Source: Astrothelium macrocarpum
Taxonomy: Eukaryota; Ascomycota; Dothideomycetes; Trypetheliales; Trypetheliaceae
Length of the DNA stretch: 64,000 bases
Direction: 5' to 3'
Assembly: GCA_021030915.1 (NCBI GenBank)
Contig: JAGEMR010000069.1
Coordinates: 95,661-159,660, forward strand
Positions 1 through 10,623 of this stretch are shown piece after piece; the first letter of the stretch is position 1, and each line of letters starts with the position of its first letter. The notes under the pieces are model-generated. The model was not told where the DNA came from. It saw nothing but the letters and a program-made list of their open reading frames with translations, and searched no databases. The position numbers and the translations under genes were made by a program.

Positions 1-1607
1 AGCTCGTCCTTGCTATCGTCGTGTGTAGGGAAGAATCTCCCAATCCCACTGTCAAGTTTCCTCCTCTTGCCTGGTGGGGGCGTGATGTCTCTGCCGACAT
101 TTTGCTCTGGAGAATCGCGTGCACCGTACAACATGCTCTTGGCTTCCTCTCCTCTCACAAGAAAACTGCCTATGCCACGGTTGCCAGTAACGCCATCTTC
201 AAAGCCCCCAACGCTCAATGACAGATTCGCGCAAGGCCAAGCTCGACCATCAACAACAACTTGCACCATAAGGTTCTTGGCGAGATCAAACAAGATGTCC
301 TCGCTGACCATTTTTCCTTGTGGAATTGGTGCCTGCTTTGATCGCATCTGTCCTCCTTGGCGATGGTGTAGATTGACAACTTTCGGCTTTCGCTTATTCT
401 CGAGTACACCCTCCTCGACAAGGCGAGAGAAAATGTCTGCAACGAAAATGCGTAGCCATCGGACAGCTTGCTCCATAGTATTGATATTGGGCCGGAAGCT
501 TTTGGCCGACAACATGCTCTTTATCTGTGTTCGGGGATTGACCTCACTTGCGTCTTCACCCCGGGCTACACCATAAAGCCATGTTCCTGTGTCGTCTCCA
601 AGTTTCCTTTTTAATTGTTCAACTGGGACTTCTAATAAATCTTTGACAGTGTCAGTGTCGAAAGCCGAGACAACCTCGTCTCCCAATTTACCCCCGAGGT
701 TGCGTATCTTTGTGAATTTGAAACCTGATAGAAATTGTTGCACGGCTCTGTTGCGTACAACAGTTTGTTGGTTTGGCTTTTTGTGGCCCGAGCCTAATTT
801 TGCTAGCATCTTGTTTCGCGCAACGCCAGCAGAGCATGTGTATTTGAGTTTATCTCGAATCGTAGCACGCACATGCCTCACAATTTCAGACCCGATGAGC
901 ATTGCAATGTCATCCCAATCAGGATCTTCTTCCTCAGATCGTCCATCATCGAGATCGACCAGAGCATCGGTATCCCAATTTAGAGCAGTTGTCGGTGGTC
1001 GCGGCAAATTCTCTGTAGGATCATCATATGGTGCTGGTCTCCCAAGTTCTGGATATCTCTCCAGCATGACTGAATGTATTTGTGCCGATAAATCCAAAAA
1101 AACCTCGTCAATGCTGGCCTTTTCCACTCGCTGCATTGGAGTGGCTGGAAGGCTATCTTTGATTACGCCCAATATCTTTCGCGACTCTCTTCGATATGGA
1201 TCCAGGGATACTTTTTGCGTTGCCATGTCTCTAAATGCATCCTCGCGATATGCCCACCTTTCCTCTCCCTCTTTCCACGTCGCAACATGCTGCAGTATGA
1301 TTTCAGGGCATTGCTTCTTGGCTTCCGTCGTAGTAACATGTCTGTTCAATCCGAATTTCCGTGCTGGATAATTGATAGCAATGAGTCCTTGCCATTGCTG
1401 CACCGCCAACGGCTGATCCTCAGCGACACCCAGTCGCACCATCTCACATTGCGCATAGAATGCATCGAGGTCAATGTGCGCGATTACCCGAAGAGGATTT
1501 GTAGGCGAGAATTGAGATAGCTGGTGGAGTTGGCGAAAAGTAAACTTGGACTTGCGTCGGCGGGAGGGCGTTGCAGGCGAGGACTGGTAATGCTGGGAAG
1601 ATGACAT
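1..1607 (-). CDS. rad30: DNA polymerase eta (Y-family translesion polymerase), 3' end beyond window
   Basis: Replicates past UV photoproducts in the nucleus; Y-family, Pol eta/Rad30 type. One uninterrupted minus-strand frame of 535 codons runs from the ATG at 1607 to the window edge without a stop. Seen: the catalytic motif IDLDAFYAQCE near residues 45-55, the second acidic motif ASIDEVFLDLS near 164-174 (both metal-binding clusters intact), then the helix-hairpin region around KIRNLGGKLGDEVVSAF. Near the edge GIGRFF resembles a PCNA-interacting (PIP) core, as expected before the C-terminus of this family; a UBZ zinc finger would lie outside the window. No intron is visible. The long plus-strand open frames over this stretch are its antisense shadow. 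Pol eta rather than iota/kappa is favoured by the extreme N-terminal position of the palm motif. Confidence 0.93.
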   Translation of the reverse strand, partial: MSSSQHYQSSPATPSRRRKSKFTFRQLHQLSQFSPTNPLRVIAHIDLDAFYAQCEMVRLGVAEDQPLAVQQWQGLIAINYPARKFGLNRHVTTTEAKKQCPEIILQHVATWKEGEERWAYREDAFRDMATQKVSLDPYRRESRKILGVIKDSLPATPMQRVEKASIDEVFLDLSAQIHSVMLERYPELGRPAPYDDPTENLPRPPTTALNWDTDALVDLDDGRSEEEDPDWDDIAMLIGSEIVRHVRATIRDKLKYTCSAGVARNKMLAKLGSGHKKPNQQTVVRNRAVQQFLSGFKFTKIRNLGGKLGDEVVSAFDTDTVKDLLEVPVEQLKRKLGDDTGTWLYGVARGEDASEVNPRTQIKSMLSAKSFRPNINTMEQAVRWLRIFVADIFSRLVEEGVLENKRKPKVVNLHHRQGGQMRSKQAPIPQGKMVSEDILFDLAKNLMVQVVVDGRAWPCANLSLSVGGFEDGVTGNRGIGSFLVRGEEAKSMLYGARDSPEQNVGRDITPPPGKRRKLDSGIGRFFPTHDDSKDE

Positions 1608-2958
1608 TTCCGCGACATTGTAAGAATGGTAGAGATGCACGGGGTTCTTTGAGATTTTATTTGCTCGTGATAATGAGTTGAACAAAACGCGACTGACGCG
1701 CTCGGGTTGGACGCACGGTCATGTGATGACGTAAATGTACTTTCGACAATCAAGCCAGGTCGAAACGTGCTGCGGCGAGTATTTATCATAAAAGCAAAGT
1801 GTTAGAACAGCTTGAAAATAGTATCAGATAACTATGTATTTCATCCGATTTTAGATGTGCAGCTGTAATTCCCGAGAATAGTCTACAAACCATTCTATTG
1901 GCCTTAGATCTACTATTAGATCAAGATAACCAGAAGCATTGCTTCGTCTCTCCGGCCGGCAGAGGCTAAAATTGCTGTGAAAGGCCAGCTGCAGCTGGCG
2001 TCTCACAACAAGGGGTGCGTTAAAAAAAGCTAGCCCCAAAAAACGTTTAGCGCGTATTTTTGGCTTTAGTCTCGTCTTCTTCACATCGCGCGCAAAGAGT
2101 CTTACGATTCTGCTGCTTAGTGCGTACATTCATCGTGTCTGTACTTTAATCTCGTATACCTACCGTAAATCATCCGAAAAGAGAATCTTCACGCGTTAAG
2201 TAGAGGCAATATTTCGTTTCAATCCCCACAGAAAGGGGCTCCAAGAAAAGGATCCCTACAGTAGGGTACGCGGTGCTTGGTGGCCTGCTTATTTCGCTGC
2301 ACTGGAGAGCTTCTTTCTGCTATAGCTCTTCCGTCTTTTTGGCCCTTTCCACCATCAAGTTGGCTCTATGGACAAGACCGGACGATCGACCAGGGTCGAC
2401 AACAAATGTGTCTGTTTAGAATCTCTCAGAAATTTAACAATCTTGATCTGTAAGTTATCATGCTGCTGACAGCGAATGGTCCCGGAGTACTAGTTGGCAC
2501 AAGTCATAACTGAAAGTGCTGTGGCTGTGAGCTTTAGCTATTTTTCGCTCAATTTTACAGGATGCGGAGCCTTGACTTTGATTATCACACTCATTGTTTC
2601 TCCCCATCGACATACAACATGTTGGATTTCATCAAAATCTTGATACCATCCCTTTAAAAGGCATTTCCAAGACCTATGAATACCTTCTACCGAGAATTTG
2701 ATGGATCATGAAGTGCACTCTTCTTTGACTGCAAGCTCTGTTATGACTCTAGTTACTATGATTGTCAGAGTTGAGGTCTCAGAGGTAATCTCAATACGGC
2801 AGCTGATCGGCTCGCTTGCTAAGTAAACTCTAGGCCGACAGACGTCGTTTTCTCATCTCGAACCTTCAAATCACCAGCAGTATAATTGTGATTGCCTAAA
2901 ATCGAACACAACGGCTTTCTAATGTCTAATCATTAAGATATTGCTTTGTCGAGTGACT
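1608..2958. other. intergenic region
   Basis: Upstream of the polymerase gene and downstream of the SDR gene. No exon chain can be built on either strand. It contains a suspected repeat at 1851-2130 and otherwise nothing recognisable. Confidence 0.6.
1851..2130 (-). repeat. suspected dispersed repeat or decayed mobile-element fragment
   Basis: A 92-codon minus-strand frame whose translation (for example RLKPKIRAKRFLGLAFFNAP) looks like a fragment I associate with repetitive hypothetical proteins of fungal genomes; that is a weak recollection, not a search. The DNA includes a perfect 16-bp palindrome at 1984-1999 (GCCAGCTGCAGCTGGC) and a homopolymer-flanked stretch at 2020-2060. No terminal repeats or target duplication could be found. 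Confidence 0.25.
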
Positions 2959-4005
2959 TCAGTATGTACTGGCCATAACAGTCAGCCGACCGCCATCAGT
3001 GGTGAGAATAAGCCCGTTGCAGAAGCCTCCAGACCGACTAGCAAGATATAAGATAGTTCCAGCCATCTCCTCATCACCACCAAACCGCCTAGCAGGGATG
3101 AAGTTCTGATCATCGATTGACTCCGTTTCCGGGTTTCGGTGGCTTATCAATGAGAAAGCCATGTCCGAGGGGTACACTTTGAACATTTGCATTAGCATTC
3201 TGATATTTTCAGTCCGGCCATACCGTCCAGCGACTTGAGATACTTACATCCCGGAGCAATGGCATTCACGCGAATGCCAAACCTAGCCAATTGTGTGCTG
3301 GCATGCTTGGTCACCTGCATAATGGCCACTTTGCTTGCTAAGTACGGAGGCGGTGATGCCCAATGTCGGCTAAAAGATGATATACTGGCCGTAAAGATGA
3401 CCTGGCTCTGGATGGCAGGCACGCTGCTGCCCTCTTTGAGTGGCTTTCCAAAACCCCCTTCCAGCGCCTTTTTATTGCCCGCGTCGAGTAGCTCGAGGAA
3501 GGCTGTCATAGTAAAGAAGGCGGCTGTGACATTAATGCTCAGCGTCTCGTTCATTCCGTCCATGGAGAGATTGGTGAAAAGGTTCTCCCGCAGCTCCGGC
3601 AGTGAATGGGCTGGATTAAAGCGCTCTGTAGGTCCGAGAGTGCCCGAATTGGCAATGACGAGGTTGACATAACCGACCTCGGCGGCGATTTGGTCAACAG
3701 CGGCCTGAAGATCTTTCTTGGAGGTCACGTCGCATTGGAGCGGAGCCAGACAAGTGTGCTCTTCAGCCGCTTTCTTGAGCACTTCCAGACGGCGTCCCAG
3801 GAGATAGACTTTCCGAGCGCCATTAAAGGCGAGAGCCCTTGCCATAGTAAGGCCGATACCTAGAAATGAATAAGCAAGGGCGACTGCCATCAGTGATGGC
3901 GATGGTTGATGGCCAGCTAGACTGACCAGAGCCTCCTCCAGTGATGACAGCCACTATACCGTCAACCCGGAAAATGGAACTTGAATCAAATGAAGATGAC
4001 ATCAT
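2959..4005 (-). CDS. short-chain dehydrogenase/reductase, 302 aa, three exons
   Basis: NAD(P)-dependent oxidoreductase with a Rossmann fold; substrate unknown. Exons 4005-3927, 3859-3248 and 3176-2959. Intron 1 (67 nt) splits the cofactor motif, which reads TGGGSGIG (about residues 22-29) only after splicing. Intron 2 (71 nt, GTAAGT...CTAAT...AAAG) joins NAIAPG to LYPSDM, restoring the usual SDR PG motif. Also seen: CDVTS after the third strand, ANSG in place of NNAG, the structural Asn in SINVTAAFF, and the catalytic pair in YLASK (Y about 199, K about 203) with Ser in IFTASIS. The C-terminus RRFGGDEEMAGTILYLASRS then GLILTTDGG is typical of the classical family. All exon phases sum to 303 codons. 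The neighbouring Zn2Cys6 gene may regulate it (inference only). Confidence 0.9.
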
Positions 4006-5571
4006 GTGCGCTGGGAATTATTCGATAATGGAATCAGAATGATGTATTGTAAATTATAGATGTCAAAGTAAATTTATCTCCTGGTGCGAACTTTGGTGAA
4101 TTATATATCTGACGATGTTTGACTGTTGACCGGTGAGCAGGAAGGAACCATCTCTGTACGAGTATTGAGCCGGCGTCTTTAACGATCTGGTTCCTATCAC
4201 TGCTTCTAATCTTGTTCTTAAAGGCACACAAGTAGTTTAGCGGCGGCCGACAGTAAGACAAGAAACGGCCGCCAGGCTAAGCCAACTAACCCACATCAGA
4301 ATAGACCCTGCCTAACTATACCGCCTGAACACGTTGTCAAGGAACTCGACCAGTGATTCAGAGAATCTGGCATTAAGATGATGCGTGCGGCGTCACTAGT
4401 GAGTGGTTTGCCCTTCTTAGCTTCAGCTAGGGTGCCAAAAGCCTTCGCCAGCCTGCTCTATTGTCAGCAAGTCTGCAAGGAGGTCTTGGCCAATCACTGC
4501 ACAGGGACAAGTTTCGATTTTGCCGTCCTTCTAAGCGGACTACTTCTGTATACGACTAAGGCAAGGGAATATATTGAGACTCCGCAGAGAAAGGTGATGG
4601 TGGGTGGCGGCCTTGTAATGAAGTATATTACTATGTAAAAGCAATCGGGCTTTTTAAAGAGACAAAGTCTCCTCGCGGTTTCTCAGATTTGTTGATGCGT
4701 TTCCTGGCATAGATAAAGTTCTCATAGAAAGTTATTAGGAGCAAGGATAGATAACAGACGAACAGATTTTAGATACATGGGAATAAAAGGGATAAAGATT
4801 ACATACATGGATGCTCAGGTGTTTTTATCCAAAAATCATATTCCGTAGTATCACGCAGCTCATAGCTTTTGTGATTTCCTAGAGCCCAAGTAACGTGCAC
4901 TGAGACAATTTTAAAGATGTCTCATCAAGCCCATGCTCTATTGATGAGCTATCGAGACAGGCGTAAAAGCAGCGCTTCCAGGCTCTGTAGATTGCCTTGG
5001 GCCGCTGCATCAACAAGTCCTACCTGCAATACCCTTTGATTCCTGCTTAAAACTTCCAAGGTAAATTCATAAACCATTATGTGTGTCTCTTCCAATTAGC
5101 TGTTGTTCTCCAAATCGTTCCTCTTTTCCTTTTATCGTGCTATAATAGCACGACAGAAAGGAGCCCAATCAGTACTCGCCTTGGCACGGAATTAACCAAT
5201 GGGTAATGAGTTAAAACACTATCGCATCCTTGCGAGCCTTTTGTTTCGATATGGGAAGGTGGGATGAGAGGTAGGCGGACGTTGCTATCGATTGATCCTG
5301 CTAAATTCATGTCCTCCAGAGCACTTTAAAAGCAATGCTCGGAAATAAAGTATCGCCACAGATGAGGACAGCGGACGACTGTGGGTGCCGATCTAGACAG
5401 AGGCGCAAACAAGGACAGGGAGAAGCGGAAAGGTCGGCTGACTGCATAGTAAGTCACGGGCCACGAAGCTGGTATGCGTAGGTGGCGAGATAGTGTTCCT
5501 GAGAACACTTTTTAATCCAGCTTGACAGAGCATTCAATCACTCTCACTTGCTCTGTGTAGATCTCGCTCAA
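4006..5571. other. intergenic region
   Basis: About 1.6 kb between the SDR start and the regulator's stop. Short open frames here (for example 4378-4638 plus) lack any recognisable domain or spliceable partner. I see nothing further. Confidence 0.6.
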
Positions 5572-7302
5572 TTAGAAGTCGATTGTGTTCCAGTAGTGGC
5601 CGAACTGGTCAAGAGATGTACGGAACCGTTCCTCAGCGTTCCGCAGTAAGCTATTGTCTTTCCACTCTGACCTGCTGTAAATGTGCTTGAGTGCGGCCCG
5701 AATAAGATATGGATGGCCAGGAGCTGCACGTGCGACTAGGTAGGGGTCTGACTTCTCACCGGCCTCTGCGACATCAAGGACAATCTTTGTGACTGTGTCA
5801 AGAGCAGCGTTCGAGTATTTGCACCAGTCCTTCAGCGAACGATGCTCCTCGCCTACGATTTCTAAAGGCTGGCTAAGAATGTGCTGGTGTAGCGCGAATA
5901 GCGCTCTGTCTCTGGTTAAGATGCTGCAGAGGACTTGCAGAATGTAAGAAAACTCCACCGACAGACTTACCTGATCGTGATAACTATGGCCTCACAGAAA
6001 AGTTTCCCTTTCCCGAAACTCTGCTGCATTAGTGTTCCCAGGAATGATTGAAGAGTGGTATCCAAGCTTTGTAGTTGGAACAATCTAGAATCCAGACTTG
6101 GGATTTCGAAGCCTTTTTTAACTTGGTCCAAAAGCCAAGCCGCTTGTGCGGCACGACTAAAACCTCCGACACCGATAGATGTTAGGCAGGAGACGGGTAC
6201 ATGGCTTACTGAGTCGGGACCTAAAAGCTCACTATGCCCTGGAATTGACGGCTCAGTCGGGAGGCGAGCTTGTCCACTAGGGATGATAGTAATCAGCGGT
6301 TGCTCGCCAACCGTCACATCACAGTGGAATGTTCTATTGGTAGAATTAATCAGTACTATAATCGTGAAGAAGTTATGTCTAAAAAGCGAGGAAAAGAAAT
6401 AGAGGTATTACCGCTCATAGATGACGATTCCCCACCACGTGTTAGCTGCTTCATCCACGTGCACTTGGGTGTCTGTGTCTGTGTCTGTGTCTGCGCTCGC
6501 GATGGGAGACTTGGGAAGCTGTTGCTCAGAGGGATCGCAGAGGTGGATACGAGCGGCATAGGCCATGCGCGCACAACCCGCAATGGAAGTGAACGCCTCA
6601 TCCGGCCGTCCATTTATGTACTCGTAGATGGACAGTAAAAAGCCAGCCTGGATCAGATAGACCGAGGGCCGAAAACATGCCTGCACTTGGGCATAGAGTG
6701 ATTTCGCCGCAAGATAGAGAGGGCGTCGGTCGACTTGCGGCGTTTCACCCGTCACGTGGCTGATGCGCCGGCTCACCTGTGAAAACGAAGAGATAAGACA
6801 GATGACCACAAGAAGGACAGAGAACCCGGCAGATGGAGTAGTGCCTTGCGTGATCAGGCTGTGGTGGAAGCGTGTTCGAGAGATGATAGGGAGATAACGA
6901 TGGATGCCCTGGAAATAGCGAGCGCTCACATCATCCAGAAACTGGCCCGTCTCGCGGATCAAACCCTGGACCTGGAGGTACAGCTTGGCCTCGGATGACG
7001 TCTCTGGCTCCGTTAGGATGGTCAAGGGAAAAGCCTGAAAGGACATGGAAGGGGGAGGGACGGCATCACTGCGTGTCCGCGGCGGAGGCTCTTGCTCATA
7101 TCCGCAGCTCAAACTTTTCCTATCGCAAAAGGATTACTTAAATGTGTCATCGACGGCGATTGCGCGGTGATCCATCTTACCGGACGCAGTAAGTACAACG
7201 TGGGAGTAGCTTATCGCACTTCTTCTTGCGCGCCTTGCAGTTGGCGCAGACGTTGGCAGCAAGAGACGGTTGGGACATGGAACGCCCGCTGCCAGCCACC
7301 AT
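5572..7302 (-). CDS. Zn2Cys6 fungal transcription factor, 514 aa, four exons
   Basis: Nuclear DNA-binding regulator. Exons 7302-7181, 7119-6412, 6333-5971 and 5923-5572; introns of 61, 78 and 47 nt with GTAAG/GTAAT donors. The binuclear zinc cluster sits at the N-terminus: Cys19, 22, 29, 36, 39 and 46 (CANCKARKKKC then CTYC), the last Cys being supplied across intron 1. The middle region carries the fungal-TF domain (DDVSARYFQGIHRYLPIISR near residues 80-100, TWWGIVIYER then TFHCDV across intron 2). An in-frame TGA lies 18 nt before the chosen ATG; a second Met eight codons later is possible. The last intron's acceptor could also be 12 nt further on (both keep frame). An in-frame hexamer repeat encodes a Thr-Asp run. 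Targets unknown. Confidence 0.88.
6469..6492 (-). repeat. in-frame hexanucleotide microsatellite
   Basis: Four perfect GTGTCT units (plus-strand reading) inside exon 2 of the zinc-cluster regulator. Each unit encodes Asp-Thr, giving the protein run ADTDTDTDTQ. Copy-number change keeps frame. Confidence 0.85.
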
Positions 7303-8177
7303 GTTTTGGAGCAATAATCATGTCGGAGGCTCTGTATGTTATCTAGGGACCCTAGGGAATTGCTCAAGGATCGAAAGATGTTGGGCCTCCTTTCCCCAGT
7401 GATGCGGCTTGCCTGCTGTGAGCTGTGCCGCAAGGCTGATGCTCTAAAGCTACCTAACCAAATTTGGAACTAGTCTGGATTCGATTTTGGAAGATCTCAG
7501 ACTTTGATTGAGTGTATACAAGGTATTGGTTACGATACTGAGAACTTGAAAGGCAAAGCAAGGCCTCTGTCGATATGGCGAAACTTTAGTCGACTCGACA
7601 AACAGAGATATTGTCGTAGATTTGCCTTGCGTCGTAAAAATTCAAGTTTTTAAAAAGCCCCTGTCCGAAAAACAAGACGCGACTGACCAAATCACAGATC
7701 TAACCAATACCCATGTGCTAGAAATCCATCATCATGCCCCTGTCGGATCTCGTTGCCAACCTTCCCTTCGATCGGAGGCGTCTCACAATGATCTAGATGC
7801 TCCCCTGGACACAGCCAAGGCCAAATGCTCCAACCAATTACTAATTTCATACGCAAAGCACAATTGAAGAGTCTGAGATCATGTAGTGAATTGTTAGAGG
7901 CGCAAAAAAGGGATGATATAGGGAGGGCCGATTTTAGAGGATCAGGTCGCGTGGCGATATCGTATAAATTGAGTACAACCCGCAGTGTTACAGCTACCTT
8001 TCGGACTCTTTGGCTCAAATAAGAACGCTTTGTGGATTACAACTAGGCAACACATAACGCTGCAACAAAAAAAGTACCAATGATCGTGCCTAGAAGTAAG
8101 GCACTCTAGAGAATCCATTGGGTTCAAAAAGCATGTCGTCGCCTCTGGCAACCTTACAAGATAAGCACACGCATAGA
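7303..8177. other. intergenic region
   Basis: Promoter side of the zinc-cluster regulator and 3' side of the split secreted-protein gene. No gene, RNA or element recognised. Confidence 0.6.
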
Positions 8178-8459
8178 CTAAAGCTCAGTGTATCTTCCAA
8201 AGTGTCCACCTCCCGGGAAAAAGCCACTCAGTTGCGGTCGCCCGTATGGCTTATACAGGAACACTGTCACCTTGACCTGGCGTGTACATGGCGGGAATAC
8301 TAGCGACAATATGCTACAATCTGTGCAACTATTCATACTGCCAGTAGGCGTACGCTGATCGTCAAGGACCTCAAGGGTAATATTTCCTACATCATAAAAC
8401 AAATTTGGGGTAAACGTCTTTCCCTTTGGGGGGGGATGAGTCAGCATAATCTGTAGATA
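8178..8459 (-). pseudogene. 3' part of a secreted cysteine-rich protein gene, separated by transposon insertion
   Basis: Open minus-strand frame immediately beyond the left end of the pogo/Fot1 element, running about 93 codons to a TAG at 8180-8178. When the single TA target site is shared, its frame is exactly continuous with the 5' part at 10,624-11,285. It adds two Cys pairs (NSCTDC and FPPC) and ends GRYTEL. The upstream extension of this frame into the element is an accident. Family not recognised. Confidence 0.75.
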
Positions 8460-8503
8460 GGAGTTTTCCACACACTGTGCACGGGCACACACCGTGCACA
8501 CCC
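8460..8503 (+). repeat. left terminal inverted repeat of the pogo/Fot1 element
   Basis: 44 bp, GGAGTTTTCCACACACTGTG at its outer end; internally itself rich in GTGCAC half-sites that form a short palindrome. Weak similarity with the other end continues inward. Confidence 0.92.
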
Positions 8504-8550
8504 TGAAATTTTTCAACTCCACGAATTCAAACACGAATTACACCACCAAT

Positions 8551-10459
8551 ATGAGCCCGATTGAGGAGGCGATTGCAGCTGCGAATGCGCAGAAGTGTCC
8601 TAATTACAGCGAGATAGCAAAATCATATGGAGTTGAACGTATAACGTTGTCGCGGCGCCACAAAGAAATTACCCAGGACAAAGCAATCGGCGTTCATAAC
8701 GCCAACGCAACACTTTCACAACAACAGGAAGCGATATTAATTAAATGGATTAATACATTTACGAATCGTGGGATTCCACCAATTAATCGAATGATATAAA
8801 ATTTCGCTGCCAATTTATATGAAAAATCGTTATCAAAAAACTGGATAAATCATTTCACAAAACATCATCCAACCAAATTAAAATCAGCCTTTTTATCCTC
8901 ATTTGATCTCGCTTGAAAGAGGGCAGATAATTATAAACAACTTCAATTTTATTTTGATTTGATACGAATTCTTATTTTGTATTATTTTCATACTAATATT
9001 TTATTAGATTGCCGCCAAAATTGAATAATATCATGTATCTCCTTCCAATATTTACAATATAGACGAAAAAGGCTTCGCCATTGGCCAAATCAATAAACAG
9101 CGCCGTATCTTTACGAAATCAGTTTACGAAAGCGGTCAACTTTGTGGATCAGGCACAGACAACTCACGTAAATGGATTATTGTTTTGGCAGCAATTTGTA
9201 TGGACGGAATAAATCTGTCTCCTTCGCTTATCTATGATTCGAAAGCGAATTCGATTCAAGACTCCTGACTTCAAGACTTCAATCCGGCTATCCATAAATG
9301 TAATTTCACAGTGTCGCCAATAGATTGGACGAACGATGTGATCGGATTTATTTGATTAAGGGAAGTATTTGATAAACACACCAAAATTAAACTGAAAGAC
9401 ACAAAACATTACCGCCTTTTAATAATGGATGGCCACAGAAATCATGTAATAATGAAATTCTTTGATTATTATCATCGTAATCGAATCTTGGTGGCGATTT
9501 ATTCTCCTCATTCCACTCATCGCCTTCAGCCGCTTGATGTGAATTTATTCAGTCCATTAGCCATATATTACTCTAATTATTTGGACGAATGGATTTAACG
9601 AACTCAAGGTATCAGCTATTTTACGAAAGGTGACTTCTTTGGGCTGTTTTGGCAGGCGTATCAGTAAACTTTTACCAAGGAAAACATCGCCAGCGGATGG
9701 GAAAAAACAGGTCTCCATCCATTTGATCCAATAATAATATTTAATCAAATATCAACTCGTTCTCAACAGCATTCTGATGGCTCAATATCCTCAGATTCCT
9801 CAATACGAATTACGAAATCACGCTGGCGGAAGTTAAAATCGGAACTGGAGCAAAATTTGAGCATCTCGTTCAAAAATGAATTGAATCGATTTGAAACTAA
9901 ATGGATCAAATTGGAAATGGAAAACAGTATTATGAAACACGAGAATAATGGCCTCAGAGATACTGTGAAACTGGAACAGCGGCGTACGAAACGCCGTAAG
10001 GTCATGAAGATGCCAATTAAACATGATGGTGCCATATTTTGGAACCCGAACAAAATTCAGCTAACTCAGGAGCAACAACAACATAAGGAACAAGAGGAAG
10101 CACTCCAAAAACAATAACAGGATGTTCAGAAAGTTGAACAAGCTGCTGTTAGGCAATTAAAAGATGAGATGAAAGCGCAACGTAAACGCGACCGTGAGGC
10201 AGCTCAATAGGAGCGTCAGCGACAGCGTCAAATTGAACAACAGCGAAAACAGGGGGCTCAGGAACAGCGAGCTGTGATAAGACAACTCCGAAATGAGACG
10301 AAACGAAAGAAGACACCACAGCGAAATATTATTACATTAACTGAAAAGTTTCAAAACGTGATGTTGGATGATAAGAAGTATTTGAATGAGTTTGATTCGG
10401 CTTCTCATCCTATCCGCCCTCAGCGTCGCCGACAGCGTCCACAACACTTTAATGATTAA
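8551..10459 (+). pseudogene. decayed pogo/Fot1 (Tc5-like, DDE) transposase
   Basis: The N-terminus reads MSPIEEAIAAANAQ with a psq/CENP-B-like helix-turn-helix (SEIAKSYGVERITLSRR). The catalytic core is still legible: YNIDEKGFAIG, NSRKWIIVLAAICMDG, LLIMDGHRNHV, then YSPHSTHRLQPLDVNLFSPL, the hallmark of the Fot1/pogo DDE fold, followed by a long Lys/Gln-rich coiled-coil tail. At least seven in-frame stops (mostly TAA/TAG where CAA/CAG is expected) and at least one frameshift (between about 8,930 and 9,060) make it non-functional. The tail ends HFND at 10,459. Confidence 0.9.
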
Positions 10460-10579
10460 ATTTAACGGTGATTCTTATTGGCATGAATTTCAGCTACATT
10501 TTAAAAATACTCCCATATTAATTGCTATTGTGGTTGTTGAAATATTTGAGTTCGAATCCATGGTGTTGAGAATTTCGTG

Positions 10580-10623
10580 GGGTGTGCACGGTGTGTGCCT
10601 GTGCACAGTGTGTGGAAAACTCC
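10580..10623 (-). repeat. right terminal inverted repeat of the pogo/Fot1 element
   Basis: Reverse complement of the left repeat with one G/A difference at position 24. Its first base together with the TA duplication creates the TAG that now terminates the 5' part of the host gene. Confidence 0.92.

Larger units (their letters stand above)
8460..10623 (+). mobile_element. pogo/Fot1-type DNA transposon, 2,164 bp
   Basis: Bounded by 44-bp terminal inverted repeats (8460-8503 and 10580-10623, starting GGAGTTTTCCACACACTGTG, one mismatch) and flanked on both sides by TA (8458-8459 and 10624-10625), the target duplication of Tc1/mariner/pogo elements. It carries a decayed transposase on the plus strand. 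It landed inside the coding region of a secreted-protein gene. A related end lies at 63,927. Base composition is only mildly AT-shifted compared with the 16.4-48.2 kb block, so it has been hit less by RIP or is younger. Confidence 0.93.

Noticed and set aside
10..1371. Two long plus-strand open frames (10-576, 589-1371).
   Set aside because: Antisense shadow of polymerase eta, whose minus-strand frame is continuous and carries catalytic motifs.
8494..8799. Small intact-looking gene with a helix-turn-helix.
   Set aside because: It is the N-terminus of the decayed pogo/Fot1 transposase, ended by a premature TAA.
10540..10560. GTTCGAATCC resembling a tRNA B box.
   Set aside because: Lies in the subterminal repeat of the transposon; no A box or cloverleaf around it.
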